Below are positions 54,050 to 63,241 of a DNA stretch of 64,000 nt, one piece after another. Location of the stretch: NCBI RefSeq assembly GCF_032050975.1, contig NZ_CP116967.1, forward strand, positions 2,601,001 through 2,665,000, in the 5' to 3' direction. The notes below the pieces were generated by a model that worked only from the letters and a program-made list of their open reading frames with translations, was not told where the DNA came from and made no database searches. The DNA comes from Candidatus Nitrospira allomarina. GTDB lineage: Bacteria > Nitrospirota > Nitrospiria > Nitrospirales > UBA8639. The translations under genes were made by a program, and so were the position numbers. The stretch's first letter is position 1; every line of letters starts with the position of its first letter.

Positions 54050-54436
54050 ATGGTCGGGACATGGGCGGTCAGTCTCACTAAAGCAGGTAGCCATTCTTTA
54101 CAGGGAACCAAAAAACGTTCACCTGTGACACCTCCGCCTGAACCTGAAAAAAAATCTCCGCCCATCGGTCCTCCTAAGCGGGATCCGAAGCCGGAGCCGA
54201 TTCACGATCCACCCATGCCGCCATCGCCGGGATCCGATCCTGACGATGAACCTCTCCCAATTGGTGACCCGCCTGATACGTCGGATCAGCCTATTCGTAT
54301 GAAACTCACGGCAGGCGGCTTCCTTGCTGGACGGCCGTTGAGTTATTCCCTAAACAGGGAGGGGTTCACTGGCATGCACACACGTGATCCCATAATCTGT
54401 GATCCTCTTCAACCTCGTGAAAGGAGGTTTCTATGA
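54050..54436 (+). CDS. Proline/aspartate-rich small protein coupled to the DUF1328 gene
   Basis: 128 residues. GGAGGACAGA directly precedes the ATG. The middle is a Pro/Asp/Lys repeat (PPPEPEKKSPPIGPP, IHDPPMPPSPGSDPDDEP), and the C-terminus is basic. Its TGA overlaps the ATG of the DUF1328 gene (ATGA), which supports real translation. There is no clear signal peptide. The function is unknown. Confidence 0.5.
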   Translation: MVGTWAVSLTKAGSHSLQGTKKRSPVTPPPEPEKKSPPIGPPKRDPKPEPIHDPPMPPSPGSDPDDEPLPIGDPPDTSDQPIRMKLTAGGFLAGRPLSYSLNREGFTGMHTRDPIICDPLQPRERRFL

Positions 54437-54612
54437 CGATATTAAAATGGGCCGCCATTTTCTTTGTCATTGCGCTCATCGCGGGCGGGTTTGGTTTCTC
54501 AGGAATTGCGGAGGGAGCGGCCGATATTGCCCAAGTATTATTTTATATTTTTCTCGTACTGTGCGTGGTGATGGTCCTCATCGGTGTGTTTGTGGCCAAA
54601 AAAATTACATAA
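54433..54612 (+). CDS. DUF1328/UPF0391 small membrane protein
   Basis: 59 residues with two helices: MTILKWAAIFFVIALIAGGF then GFSGIAEGAADIAQVLFYIF and LVLCVVMVLIGVFVAKK. This is the YtjA-type DUF1328 pattern with the central GIAEGAADIA. AAGGAGG precedes the ATG. The family is stress-induced in many bacteria. Function unknown. Confidence 0.85.
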   Translation: MTILKWAAIFFVIALIAGGFGFSGIAEGAADIAQVLFYIFLVLCVVMVLIGVFVAKKIT

Positions 54613-54718
54613 TGTCCTCCTGGGGACAATGATTAGCATGACCGGCCAACAGCTCTATCTCACAAGCTGGCGGGAGGCGCGAACATGAGAAATTATCTTT
54701 CCTGATAAAGAGGATGTT

Positions 54719-55012
54719 ATGACGAATCAAGAAAAAGCCAAATTGATTGCGCCCTGGATCAATCCTGCAGAACGGGTCACGGTGGATTTTAACGATGTGA
54801 CAGGATTGAATGCTGAAGTGTTCGGATGCACCGAAAGCGTGGTTTATTTGTTATTTCAAGAAGCGTTCCCGCATATGAAAGAACAAGTCACCATTCCGTT
54901 GAAAGCGGTCCAGGTGGAAGAGGATGATGGACATTATACCCGGGATCCCGATGCCCCTCTTCAATGGCGATTGCGACTCCGGGTGAATCAAAACCGTCCG
55001 GAAGGAATATGA
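54719..55012 (+). CDS. Small hypothetical protein
   Basis: 97 residues, soluble. AAAGAGGATGTT precedes the ATG. The sequence is beta-rich (ERVTVDFNDVTGLNAEVFG, VTIPLKAVQVEEDDGHYTR), suggesting a small barrel, with a single Cys. No family is recognised. It lies between the DUF1328 gene and the BON gene. Confidence 0.65.
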   Translation: MTNQEKAKLIAPWINPAERVTVDFNDVTGLNAEVFGCTESVVYLLFQEAFPHMKEQVTIPLKAVQVEEDDGHYTRDPDAPLQWRLRLRVNQNRPEGI

Positions 55013-55215
55013 CATCGCTCACACCGCACGCGGAGTAGGTCCAACTCTACTTGATCCATTGGATATGTCGATTAGGAGGAAAGAATTCGGGAGGAAGAAT
55101 TAGACGATGGGCGGACATGACCCCCACAACTTGTCCATTCACAATTTGTTGGGTTTCGGGCTATCGTGAAAGTAAGATCCTCCCAATAATTCTATTTTAA
55201 CGAAAGGAGAAAACG

Positions 55216-55983
55216 ATGAAATTAATAGCAAAGGAACGCATGAAAGTAGGAACTGCCGTGATGGCCTTGTGCTTGGGCATACCTGTCCTGGCGCAGGCGG
55301 ACTCATCCTATGATTACAGGGATCGATCGCATGTCGACACACGCGGGTGGTCGGATTCCCGTTATTATGATGCCGATCATGACCGGAATCGCGATCGAAA
55401 TAATGATAACCGGGGGTATTACACAGACCAATATGGTGATCTGGATACCATGGAGGATCAGGACAATAACCACAGGTATCGGGGAGAGGGATATGTGACT
55501 CAGGACGGATACCGGTCCACCGCTTCCCATCCACGGAACCCGAATGATCTTCGGCGTGCCGACCAAACCATTCGGCGAGATATCCTTGCCGAGCTGGGCG
55601 AGGGCACCGATAGAGTTCACGTTAGTGTAGAAAATGGCGTCGCGACGCTATCCGGCATGGTCTTAAATCGTGAAGCCATGATGGAAGCGGAGGAGGCTGC
55701 TTATGATGGCGGCGCGCGAAAAGTGCGAAACGAATTGCAGGTATTTCGATATGATGAGCGACCGTGGGGAGAGATGAGTGATAGGAGTTTGGCCAAGGCT
55801 GTGAGGGAAGAATTGGCGTGGAGTCCCTATGTGGATGAGGATCCGATTCGGGTGAATGCCCGGCGAGGAGTGGTGACGCTGCAAGGAACTGTTAAGGACC
55901 GATCGCAAATGGCGGCTGCAGTCGAAAATGCCTATGAAGCCGGAGCCCGACGTGTCAATAATCAACTCAGGATTGCCAACTAA
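55216..55983 (+). CDS. Exported protein with two BON domains
   Basis: 255 residues. Signal peptide to about 29. A charged, Asp/Arg/Tyr-rich, disordered stretch (about 30-110) precedes two BON domains (about 112-180 and 188-255), each with the pattern VHVSVENGVATLSGMV or IRVNARRGVVTLQGTV. BON domains bind membrane phospholipids. It is periplasmic and resembles OsmY-like osmotic-stress proteins. AAAGGAGAAAACG precedes the ATG. Confidence 0.85.
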   Translation: MKLIAKERMKVGTAVMALCLGIPVLAQADSSYDYRDRSHVDTRGWSDSRYYDADHDRNRDRNNDNRGYYTDQYGDLDTMEDQDNNHRYRGEGYVTQDGYRSTASHPRNPNDLRRADQTIRRDILAELGEGTDRVHVSVENGVATLSGMVLNREAMMEAEEAAYDGGARKVRNELQVFRYDERPWGEMSDRSLAKAVREELAWSPYVDEDPIRVNARRGVVTLQGTVKDRSQMAAAVENAYEAGARRVNNQLRIAN

Positions 55984-56155
55984 CTCAGTAATCCGGATGC
56001 CTATCAATGGGTTGGGGATGGGCAAATTTCCATGCTCTTTCCCAGGCATCCAAATGCTGAATGGATGTAGAACAATAGTGACGCAAACGACGGAGCAAAT
56101 CATTGAGAATAGATACACATTCATTACGCAATAGTCCAACAGAAAGGGGAGAATT

Positions 56156-56236
56156 ATGCCAATTTTATTGTGGATTTTAGGGGTTCCTTTCAGTCTCGTG
56201 CTGATATTATGGTTGTTCGGAGTCATCGCTTTTTGA
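56156..56236 (+). CDS. 26-residue hydrophobic membrane peptide
   Basis: ATG at 56156 with AAAGGGGAG at proper spacing. The product is MPILLWILGVPFSLVLILWL followed by FGVIAF, a single helix with no charged residue. Similar very short MPILLW-type peptides occur in other genomes near stress genes. A strong hairpin follows at 56324. It is probably a real micropeptide of unknown role. Confidence 0.6.
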   Translation: MPILLWILGVPFSLVLILWLFGVIAF

Positions 56237-56563
56237 GAAGCCATTTCCCGGATTCAATTGGGATAATGAAAGTGAACAACCAAGTGACTTGAGTACCATT
56301 TAATATATTGTTTGTAGGATATGACGGGCCCGGGTATTTCAGTTTAAGGAATGTCCGGGCCCGTTACTATAATGGTGCATCCGTCTTTTGTCTTTCGCAC
56401 ACGAATTCGCGGAGTACCCCGGGTATCCGGCAGACTTTGTCGCGACAGGCTTTACGAAAAACCGAAGCAAATGTCCATTTGTTCATGTGGCGTTATATGG
56501 TAAAGCTGAATCTGAAAATGAAGCGTACGGATTCCTATGAAATTACGGAGAAAGAATAGGCCG
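56237..56563. other. Intergenic with a GC-rich hairpin
   Basis: 327 bases after the 26-residue gene. It holds the hairpin at 56324-56364. A plus-strand frame at 56308 is not protein-like. Confidence 0.4.
56324..56364 (+). terminator. Hairpin after the 26-residue peptide gene
   Basis: ACGGGCCCGG (56324-56333) pairs with CCGGGCCCGT (56355-56364). Strong stem; only a short T-containing stretch follows. Confidence 0.5.
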
Positions 56564-57019
56564 ATGCCAATATCAGAGAAAATACAACAGGCTGAATATG
56601 GAGAAGGGCGTAGCGTCCTGGTTCTTTTTAATGTGGTCGTGGGGGTATTTGCCACAGCTCTCCTCTGGGCATTTCAAATAACGCCTTTTGCGGCAGGCTT
56701 GTCGACAAATTCCATTCAAGGCAATTTGCATCCGGAAATCCGTCAGGAGAACACCATTTCTATGGGGACCCCACCAGGGAGGACCTTAATCTATTCTTTG
56801 GAACCCTGGGGCGGGATTCAGATTGACGCTGCTGGAAAATCTCGCTTCGCAATGCGGGATGTCTCTATTCTGCCTTGGAGGTCGGGTGACAATCTCCTGT
56901 TAACAACCGCACACATGAGCATGGTCGCAGAATTTGAAACGGGCATTCGGCGACGAGACATTCGTCCGTCCGTTCAATATATCCGAGTTCGAAATTTGAA
57001 TTGGATTACGACATCATGA
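56564..57019 (+). CDS. Hypothetical anchored protein
   Basis: 151 residues from the ATG at 56564 (an ATG at 56537 is possible). A membrane segment is at about 20-42 (LVLFNVVVGVFATALLWAF). The rest is polar and beta-rich (GTPPGRTLIYSLEPWGGIQI) and probably periplasmic. The ribosome site is not clear, so the start is uncertain. No family is recognised. Confidence 0.5.
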   Translation: MPISEKIQQAEYGEGRSVLVLFNVVVGVFATALLWAFQITPFAAGLSTNSIQGNLHPEIRQENTISMGTPPGRTLIYSLEPWGGIQIDAAGKSRFAMRDVSILPWRSGDNLLLTTAHMSMVAEFETGIRRRDIRPSVQYIRVRNLNWITTS

Positions 57020-57160
57020 TGAATGGCCTAACTTTCGTTTTTAGCATAGATATTATGAGGCTAACCGAAAGAAAGACAGAAGGCGGGATTGGGTTCTAGG
57101 GATGTGGATTTCTTCTTCGGATAATTCGAAGGTCAAGGGTGTTTGGCTCAATTGGTTCTG

Positions 57161-57547
57161 ATGGGTATTCTTCTTGTTATTGACTCTGATCCTGAATCCC
57201 AAGAGTCCTGGACGCGTCTCGGTGATTCGTGCGGGGTCGAGATAAGGGTTGCAGGAAATATTTCTGATGGAATTCGTCTCTCCACACAACAATCCATCGA
57301 CCTCATTGTCGTAGACTTGTTTCTGCCTCAAAAAAGCGGGTTTTCGTTCATTTCAGAAATCACGTCGAAGGAACACCATCCTCCCATCATTGCAACCTTT
57401 TCAGCACATCAGGCGCCAAAGTTTAATATTAAACGGTTTGCGCATTTGCTGGGAGCGTCCTATACCTTTGAAAAACCTCTTAACCCCAGGTTATTTCTTC
57501 AAGCCTGCAGGGAGTTGGTGACGCATTTCCCATCTAAACCCGGGTAG
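57161..57547 (+). CDS. Single-domain response regulator
   Basis: 128 residues. Receiver fold with Asp52 in IVVDLFLPQKSG and Lys105 in TFEKPLN. The N-terminal acidic residues are D-S-D (VIDSDPESQ). It has no output domain. The ribosome site is weak; a TTG at 57143 is an alternative. It lies divergently beyond the sigma-like gene and upstream of the hybrid kinase, and may take part in the same relay. Confidence 0.75.
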   Translation: MGILLVIDSDPESQESWTRLGDSCGVEIRVAGNISDGIRLSTQQSIDLIVVDLFLPQKSGFSFISEITSKEHHPPIIATFSAHQAPKFNIKRFAHLLGASYTFEKPLNPRLFLQACRELVTHFPSKPG

Positions 57548-57563
57548 AGGGCATATTGCCCTC
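57547..57563. terminator. Short hairpin between convergent genes
   Basis: GAGGGCA and TGCCCTC pair over a 3-base loop (TAT) immediately after the receiver stop. It stands before the convergent 57645 gene. Only seven base pairs. Confidence 0.3.
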
Positions 57564-57644
57564 CACATCATTTTGCATAGCACGGATCTCTTCTACGATA
57601 CTGCGTTTTTGCGCCAAATTCCTTCCGTACCTTGAGAGGGCTGG

Positions 57645-58565
57645 TTAGGCCATCTGAAGGCTCCGATTGAAATTATGACGTTTTTTATCGGTAGAGAAAT
57701 TTTTTAGGGCCGGCCAAAACTCCTCTTCCTCTCTCAACGAATGAGGAGAGACATGAAAATTTAACGTCACGTCGGGGTTGAGAAGGAATGAGTCGCCAAC
57801 TTCCGTAATGACCTTCATGCAGGACAGACAAAGAGGTAAATGCCACATCCGATAATCAAATCCATAGCCTTCTCTAAACATCTCCTGCCATTTCGAACCC
57901 TCCAGGCATGGGTAGTAGGGGGGATCGCTTTTTCGATAAAAGGGCAATAAGGTTTCGAGGTTCTCCCTCACCTGAAGATGAAATAAATCGGGATTAGAAG
58001 CTTGCTTTTCAATCAACGATTGGACCTCTTGGGTGGTTAATCCAACCTCCTCTGCCGCTTGGAACCATCCCTTTTGCCGCCATCGTGCAAAATTTTTATA
58101 GATGCGCTGGGTTTGCCCTTCTTCCAAACCAAGAAGGAATCCGACCTCGACCGGCTTCATGCCGTAAAAGTGGTAAAACAGGCAGATTAAGGCATCCCGG
58201 CTTAAGACGGCTCGGTTAAGCAGGCCATCCAGAAACCGGTACAACACAGGATTAGAGGTTGATGATGCTTTAGGTTCCTGGGGTCTTCCAAAATAATCTG
58301 AGATGAATCCATCCAACAACAGGGAAGGCCGGCAGGGAAGTTGGGAGGGACAATATTCGATAAACCGTTCCACCAGATCAAACGAAAGACGCAACAATAA
58401 CTTTTCATGTGCCGAATTGTCTGCCCATTGCCCCATATCTTGTAAAATACGCCGAATCAGGCCAGAAGAACGTTCCAGGAAATGAGAAAAGTTCCCTGGA
58501 ATGAACTGTTTGAATTCTTCAGGGGTATTAATCACACCGTTGGTTGATGGGGATAATGTCTTCAA
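57645..58565 (-). CDS. Protein with sigma-factor region 4-like helix-turn-helix
   Basis: 306 residues. TTG start at 58565 with AAGGAGG six bases upstream. Residues 120-165 (LSRDALICLFYHFYGMKPVE, VGFLLGLEEGQTQRIYKNF) have the order of sigma-70 region 4: helix, turn, then recognition helix. A Cys pair (CLSCMKV) lies at about 243. There is no evident region 2, so it is not a complete sigma factor. It may be a transcriptional regulator or anti-sigma-like protein. I do not recognise the family. The kinase gene diverges from it. Confidence 0.6.
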   Translation of the reverse strand: MKTLSPSTNGVINTPEEFKQFIPGNFSHFLERSSGLIRRILQDMGQWADNSAHEKLLLRLSFDLVERFIEYCPSQLPCRPSLLLDGFISDYFGRPQEPKASSTSNPVLYRFLDGLLNRAVLSRDALICLFYHFYGMKPVEVGFLLGLEEGQTQRIYKNFARWRQKGWFQAAEEVGLTTQEVQSLIEKQASNPDLFHLQVRENLETLLPFYRKSDPPYYPCLEGSKWQEMFREGYGFDYRMWHLPLCLSCMKVITEVGDSFLLNPDVTLNFHVSPHSLREEEEFWPALKNFSTDKKRHNFNRSLQMA

Positions 58566-58918
58566 GGTCGTCCTCCTTGCTTGGGGGAATGAAAATGAAT
58601 GAAAAAATGAAAAATCTTCATATAGCCATCAGCTGTCTTGTTGTACAAATTTATCGAGATGGCCCCCCCTTCTGTACTGTTAAAATCCCTTGATTCTCAA
58701 GATACCGACCCTAGGGTTGCCATGACCGGACCGCGGACGTTCCACGGGAGGAACCGGAGGACAGTCTCCCCGAAGAGGATGAAAAACCCTGATTTGTCAA
58801 CTGAAAAGACGGGGTAGGTGTGATAAGGTTGAGCCGGCCAAACCAGACTGATTAAATTGGGTTTCACATTACTTCATTGCCAGCCTCCCAGGCTCAATCA
58901 GGTGAAAGGACTGTGTCC
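58566..58918. promoter_or_regulatory. Divergent regulatory region of the sigma-like and kinase genes
   Basis: 353 bases. A near match to the motif (AACCCTGATTTGTC at about 58786) faces the minus strand. GAAAGGACTGTG precedes the kinase start. No gene was seen. Confidence 0.35.
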
Positions 58919-61900
58919 ATGACATCGTCAGGCCGGATGGCAGAAATCATTCGAAATAAAAATTGGCTGGAAACCCCACTCGGGGACATGGCCGAATGGC
59001 CCGTTCAGCTCAAAACCTCCGTCCAAATTATCCTGGATTCGAGATATCCCATGTTTGTTTGGTGGGGGAACCATCTGATTAATATTTATAACGATGCCTA
59101 TATCCCGATGTTGGGAAACCGACATCCCCATGCCTTGGGAGAATGTGCCTCGAAAGTTTGGGCCGATATTTGGGCGGTCATCGATCCGCAAGTGCAAATG
59201 GTGTTTCAAGAAGGGCGAGCCACGTGGAATGAGGAGCTGCCGCTTTTTATGAGCAGATACGGATTTTTGGAAGAAACTTTTTTTTCTTTTTCATACAGTC
59301 CGATCAAAAACGAGCAAGGAATGGTGGGGGGACTCTTCTGTGCTGTGACGGAAGAAACAAACCGGGTCTTAAAAGGGCGAAGACTCGATACCCTCCGGCA
59401 AATTTCCAAGGTCACGGAGCGGTCAGAGTCGGTTGAAGAAGTCTGCCGGTTGGCGACAGATGTCCTCGCCGGGAATCGGCTGGATATCCCTTTCAGCTTA
59501 ATATATCTGTGGGATCCTGAAGAGCGTTATGTACATTTAATGGCCCAATCCGGTTTGGCGTCTGAGTCCCCCTTCGCTCAGAACCGCCTGGCTGTGGATG
59601 GAGATCATCTCAATCCATTGCCGTGGTGGCCGGTGTCATTTTCACCAGGATGGTCGGAGGCCGAGTTTTCCATTCCCATTACTGTTGATTTGGATCCTTC
59701 CGCAGAAGCCTGGCCGGAGCCGTGTCGCCATGGCATGGTCTTACCCTTGCGGTCGTGGGAGCGAGAGAAAAAAGCCGGATATCTGATTGTGGGGACCAGC
59801 CCGAGATTACCGGTGAATGAAAGATATCGTGAATTTCTGAATTTGCTCGCCAATGGGATTTCCGGGTCTATCAACCGGGCGCAGGCGCTGACCGAAGAGC
59901 GAAAACGGAATCAAATGCTGGCGGACCTGAATCGTGCCAAAACGGAATTTTTCAGTAATGTGAGCCATGAGTTCCGAACACCTCTCACACTTATTCTGGG
60001 TTCTCTGGAAGAAGCGATGCAGAACACCACTTTCACCACGGCTCCAGGTGTGGAGGTGGCCCACCGAAATGCCGTGCGGATGCTGAGGCTGGTCAACACG
60101 CTATTGGACTTCTCCAGTCTGGAGGCAGGCCGCATGCAGGCCGTGTTTGAACCTGTGGATCTCTGTGATTTGACCATTGACCTGGCATCATCGTTTGAAT
60201 CCGCCATGAAACATGCCGGTCTGGAATTTTTCGTGTCCTGTTCCACGCTGTCTCAACCGGTCTATGTGGATCGGCCCTCCTGGGAAAAGATTATACTCAA
60301 TCTGCTTTCAAATGCCTTGAAATTTACGTTGCAAGGACGGGTGTCCGTGAAAGTCTGTCCTCATGCGGAGAGGGTGGAGGTCCGGATTGAGGATTCGGGA
60401 GTCGGTATGAGCCGGGAGACGCTTTCTCATGTGTTTGAGCGATTCTTTAGGGCCAAGGAAGCCCTGGGACGAACATTTGAAGGAACCGGAATCGGCCTGT
60501 CCTTAGTGAAAGAACTGGTAGAAATGCATGGCGGGAAGATTCATGTGGAGAGTGAACCCGGAAGGGGAAGTGTGTTTACCGTGACGTTGTCGTACGGGTT
60601 TCATCACCTTCCGCCGGAGCAGGTATGCCACACATCGACCCCCCCCAAGGACGGACGTTTGGCGAAGTCGTTCATTTTGGAGTCCGAGCAGTGGGCCGGA
60701 GCCACGGATCATGAACCGGGCGGTCAAAAAAATTTTCAGGATGAAGCAGTTCCCCTTCAGAAGACGGATCACTCCCGTCCCACCATTTTATTGGTGGAAG
60801 ACAATCGGGATATGCGAAATTATGTGACGCGATTACTGTCTGCCGACTATGAGGTGATTTCTGTCTGTGACGGGCAGGAAGCCTTGGAGCAGATTCACAC
60901 AGTCCGTCCACACCTTATTCTGAGTGATATCATGATGCCCCGGATGGATGGAAATGAATTGCTGACACGTCTTCGGTCCAATCAGGAATTACAATCGACG
61001 CCGTTTATCTTTCTATCGGCCAGGGCCGGGCAGGAGGCCGAAGTAGATGGGCTTCTGACCGGTGCGGATGACTATCTCGTCAAGCCGTTTTCCGCGGGTG
61101 AACTTCTGGCCAGAGTGAAAAAAACTCTAGGATTGGTCACCATGCGTCGTGCCGCGATCGAATATGAATCACGCTTCCAGCATCTGGCCCACCACCCCGA
61201 GATCATGACCTGGATTACGGACGCAGACGGGAACTGTGTCTTTCTCAGTCAAACCTGGTATGACTTTACCGGTCAGACAGAGGCAACCGGCCTCGGGGAT
61301 GGATGGATGTCTGCCGTTCACCCGCACGATCGCCCTTCCATTCAGCAGGCGTTTTACGAAGGGAATAGAAAAAGGCAATCCGTTCGACTGGAATACCGCC
61401 TTCGGAGTGCAAAGGGTGAGTATCACTATGTTCTGGATTCCGCCTCTCCCCGCTTTGAATCGGATGGCAGGTATCTGGGGTACGTCGGTTTGGTGCTGGA
61501 CCTTTCCTATCAGAAAGATATCGAAGAACAACAACGGGAAAGTGAAGAACGATTTCGTACTCTTGCCAATACAATTTCCCAATTTGCCTGGATGGGAGAC
61601 TCCACGGGATGGATTTTTTGGTACAACGCACGCTGGTACGAGTATACCGGGACCACGCTGAAGGACATGGAAGGGTGGGGCTGGAAGAAAGTCCATCACC
61701 CCGATCATGTCGACCGGGTTGTTGAAAAAATGCGCCGCTGTTTTCAAACCGGGCACATATGGGAAGACACCTTCCCTCTCAGAGGCAAGGACGGCGAATA
61801 CCGGTGGTTTCTCTCAAGGGCCGTGCCTATTCTAAATCAGGATGGTGAGGTGGTGCGATGGATCGGCACCAATACGGATATTACCGAATTAAAAACCACA

Positions 61901-63109
61901 CAGGAGCAACTACAAAATCTGACCAGCCAATTAGAAAGCCAAATTGCCAAACGCACAGAAGAACTCCGACAAAATCAATCGCGCCTGCAGGCACTCGTCG
62001 GCGAATTGATTCTGACGGAACAGCGGGAACGACGCAGAATTGCCGAGGAACTTCATGATTTTCTGGCCCAACTCCTTGTGGCCTGCCGTTTGCGAGTCAA
62101 CAGACTGGAGCAGGCGGTAAGTGCCGAAGGACAGGTGCTTCCGGTTCTTCACGAAATTGATCGCATTCTCGACCAATCGTTGGGATATACGCGCTCGCTG
62201 GTGGCCCAGCTGGTCCCATCGGTGTTGTATCAATTCGGGTTAATAAAGGCATTGCAATGGTTGGCCGAGGATATGAAACAATATGGACTCGCGGTGGAAG
62301 TCAGGATGGAGCGCGACCATCTGACGCTCACTGAGAATGAGGCGGTGCTTCTGTTTCAATCCATTCGTGAACTGATGATGAATGTGGTGAAACATGCCGG
62401 CGTGGACACCGTTTCTCTGGCCGTCAGCCTTTCCTCATCGAATGAGATTTGTATTGAAATTTCGGATCGGGGCGTTGGCTTCGATCCCGACCTCATCGAA
62501 CAACACAGTCATACATCCAATCAATTCGGACTGTTCAGTATTCGAGAGCGCATGTCTTTATTAGGCGGCCGGATGGTTATAGACTCGAGTGCCGGGTCCG
62601 GGACACGCATCCGCTTGTATGTAGCCTTATCCGAACAGGACCCATTACATGTGATCCTACCAGTTGCAGATGGTGCACCTTTAATACCCCAGAAAACCAA
62701 GCAGGGTTCGAGTCCGCAAATGTCCTCGGGCTATCGAGTCCTTTTAGTCGATGATCATGCGGTGGTTCGACAGGGATTACGAAGTCTGCTGGATGCCTGG
62801 TCCGATGTCGAGGTCGTCGGAGAAGCCGGGGATGGGATTGAAGCCATCCGTCTGACAGAATCTCTGCAACCGGATGTGGTGGTCATGGATATTAACATGC
62901 CAAACATGAATGGTATTGAGGCCACCAGGCACATTCGACAGAACCACCCAAATATTCATGTGATCGGATTATCGGTTCGTCAGGATAAGGAAACGGAACA
63001 AGCTATGTGTGAAGCCGGTGCGGCCGGATACTTGTCCAAGGAAACTGCCGGACAGGATCTGTATCGCATGATGGCCAATGTCGTCAGATTGCATCAACAC
63101 TTCACATAA
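58919..63109 (+). CDS. Double hybrid sensor histidine kinase
   Basis: 1396 residues from the ATG at 58919 (AAGGA eight bases upstream). Domains in order: PAS (about 7-150); GAF-like (160-335); HisKA with His350 in NVSHEFRTPLTLI; HATPase (455-570; GTGIGLSLVKELVEMHGG); receiver with Asp670 in LSDIMMPRMDG; two PAS (760-1000); a second, NarX-type HisKA_3 with His1046 in AEELHDFLAQLL; a second HATPase; a NarL-type receiver with Asp1324 in VMDINMPNMNG but no DNA-binding domain. There is no membrane segment, so it is cytoplasmic. It carries two separate kinase cores and two receivers in one chain. The signal is unknown. Confidence 0.9.
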   Translation: MTSSGRMAEIIRNKNWLETPLGDMAEWPVQLKTSVQIILDSRYPMFVWWGNHLINIYNDAYIPMLGNRHPHALGECASKVWADIWAVIDPQVQMVFQEGRATWNEELPLFMSRYGFLEETFFSFSYSPIKNEQGMVGGLFCAVTEETNRVLKGRRLDTLRQISKVTERSESVEEVCRLATDVLAGNRLDIPFSLIYLWDPEERYVHLMAQSGLASESPFAQNRLAVDGDHLNPLPWWPVSFSPGWSEAEFSIPITVDLDPSAEAWPEPCRHGMVLPLRSWEREKKAGYLIVGTSPRLPVNERYREFLNLLANGISGSINRAQALTEERKRNQMLADLNRAKTEFFSNVSHEFRTPLTLILGSLEEAMQNTTFTTAPGVEVAHRNAVRMLRLVNTLLDFSSLEAGRMQAVFEPVDLCDLTIDLASSFESAMKHAGLEFFVSCSTLSQPVYVDRPSWEKIILNLLSNALKFTLQGRVSVKVCPHAERVEVRIEDSGVGMSRETLSHVFERFFRAKEALGRTFEGTGIGLSLVKELVEMHGGKIHVESEPGRGSVFTVTLSYGFHHLPPEQVCHTSTPPKDGRLAKSFILESEQWAGATDHEPGGQKNFQDEAVPLQKTDHSRPTILLVEDNRDMRNYVTRLLSADYEVISVCDGQEALEQIHTVRPHLILSDIMMPRMDGNELLTRLRSNQELQSTPFIFLSARAGQEAEVDGLLTGADDYLVKPFSAGELLARVKKTLGLVTMRRAAIEYESRFQHLAHHPEIMTWITDADGNCVFLSQTWYDFTGQTEATGLGDGWMSAVHPHDRPSIQQAFYEGNRKRQSVRLEYRLRSAKGEYHYVLDSASPRFESDGRYLGYVGLVLDLSYQKDIEEQQRESEERFRTLANTISQFAWMGDSTGWIFWYNARWYEYTGTTLKDMEGWGWKKVHHPDHVDRVVEKMRRCFQTGHIWEDTFPLRGKDGEYRWFLSRAVPILNQDGEVVRWIGTNTDITELKTTQEQLQNLTSQLESQIAKRTEELRQNQSRLQALVGELILTEQRERRRIAEELHDFLAQLLVACRLRVNRLEQAVSAEGQVLPVLHEIDRILDQSLGYTRSLVAQLVPSVLYQFGLIKALQWLAEDMKQYGLAVEVRMERDHLTLTENEAVLLFQSIRELMMNVVKHAGVDTVSLAVSLSSSNEICIEISDRGVGFDPDLIEQHSHTSNQFGLFSIRERMSLLGGRMVIDSSAGSGTRIRLYVALSEQDPLHVILPVADGAPLIPQKTKQGSSPQMSSGYRVLLVDDHAVVRQGLRSLLDAWSDVEVVGEAGDGIEAIRLTESLQPDVVVMDINMPNMNGIEATRHIRQNHPNIHVIGLSVRQDKETEQAMCEAGAAGYLSKETAGQDLYRMMANVVRLHQHFT

Positions 63110-63241
63110 GCCAACGCAGTTTCTGAATCCCGGATATTTTCTGTTCATGCCCGCCACATTTGTCAACTGACATTCCCGGTGTTTTTCCTCATTGTAACCA
63201 AGACCACTTCTGCTCATGTTTCAGTTAATGAGGGAACGCAT

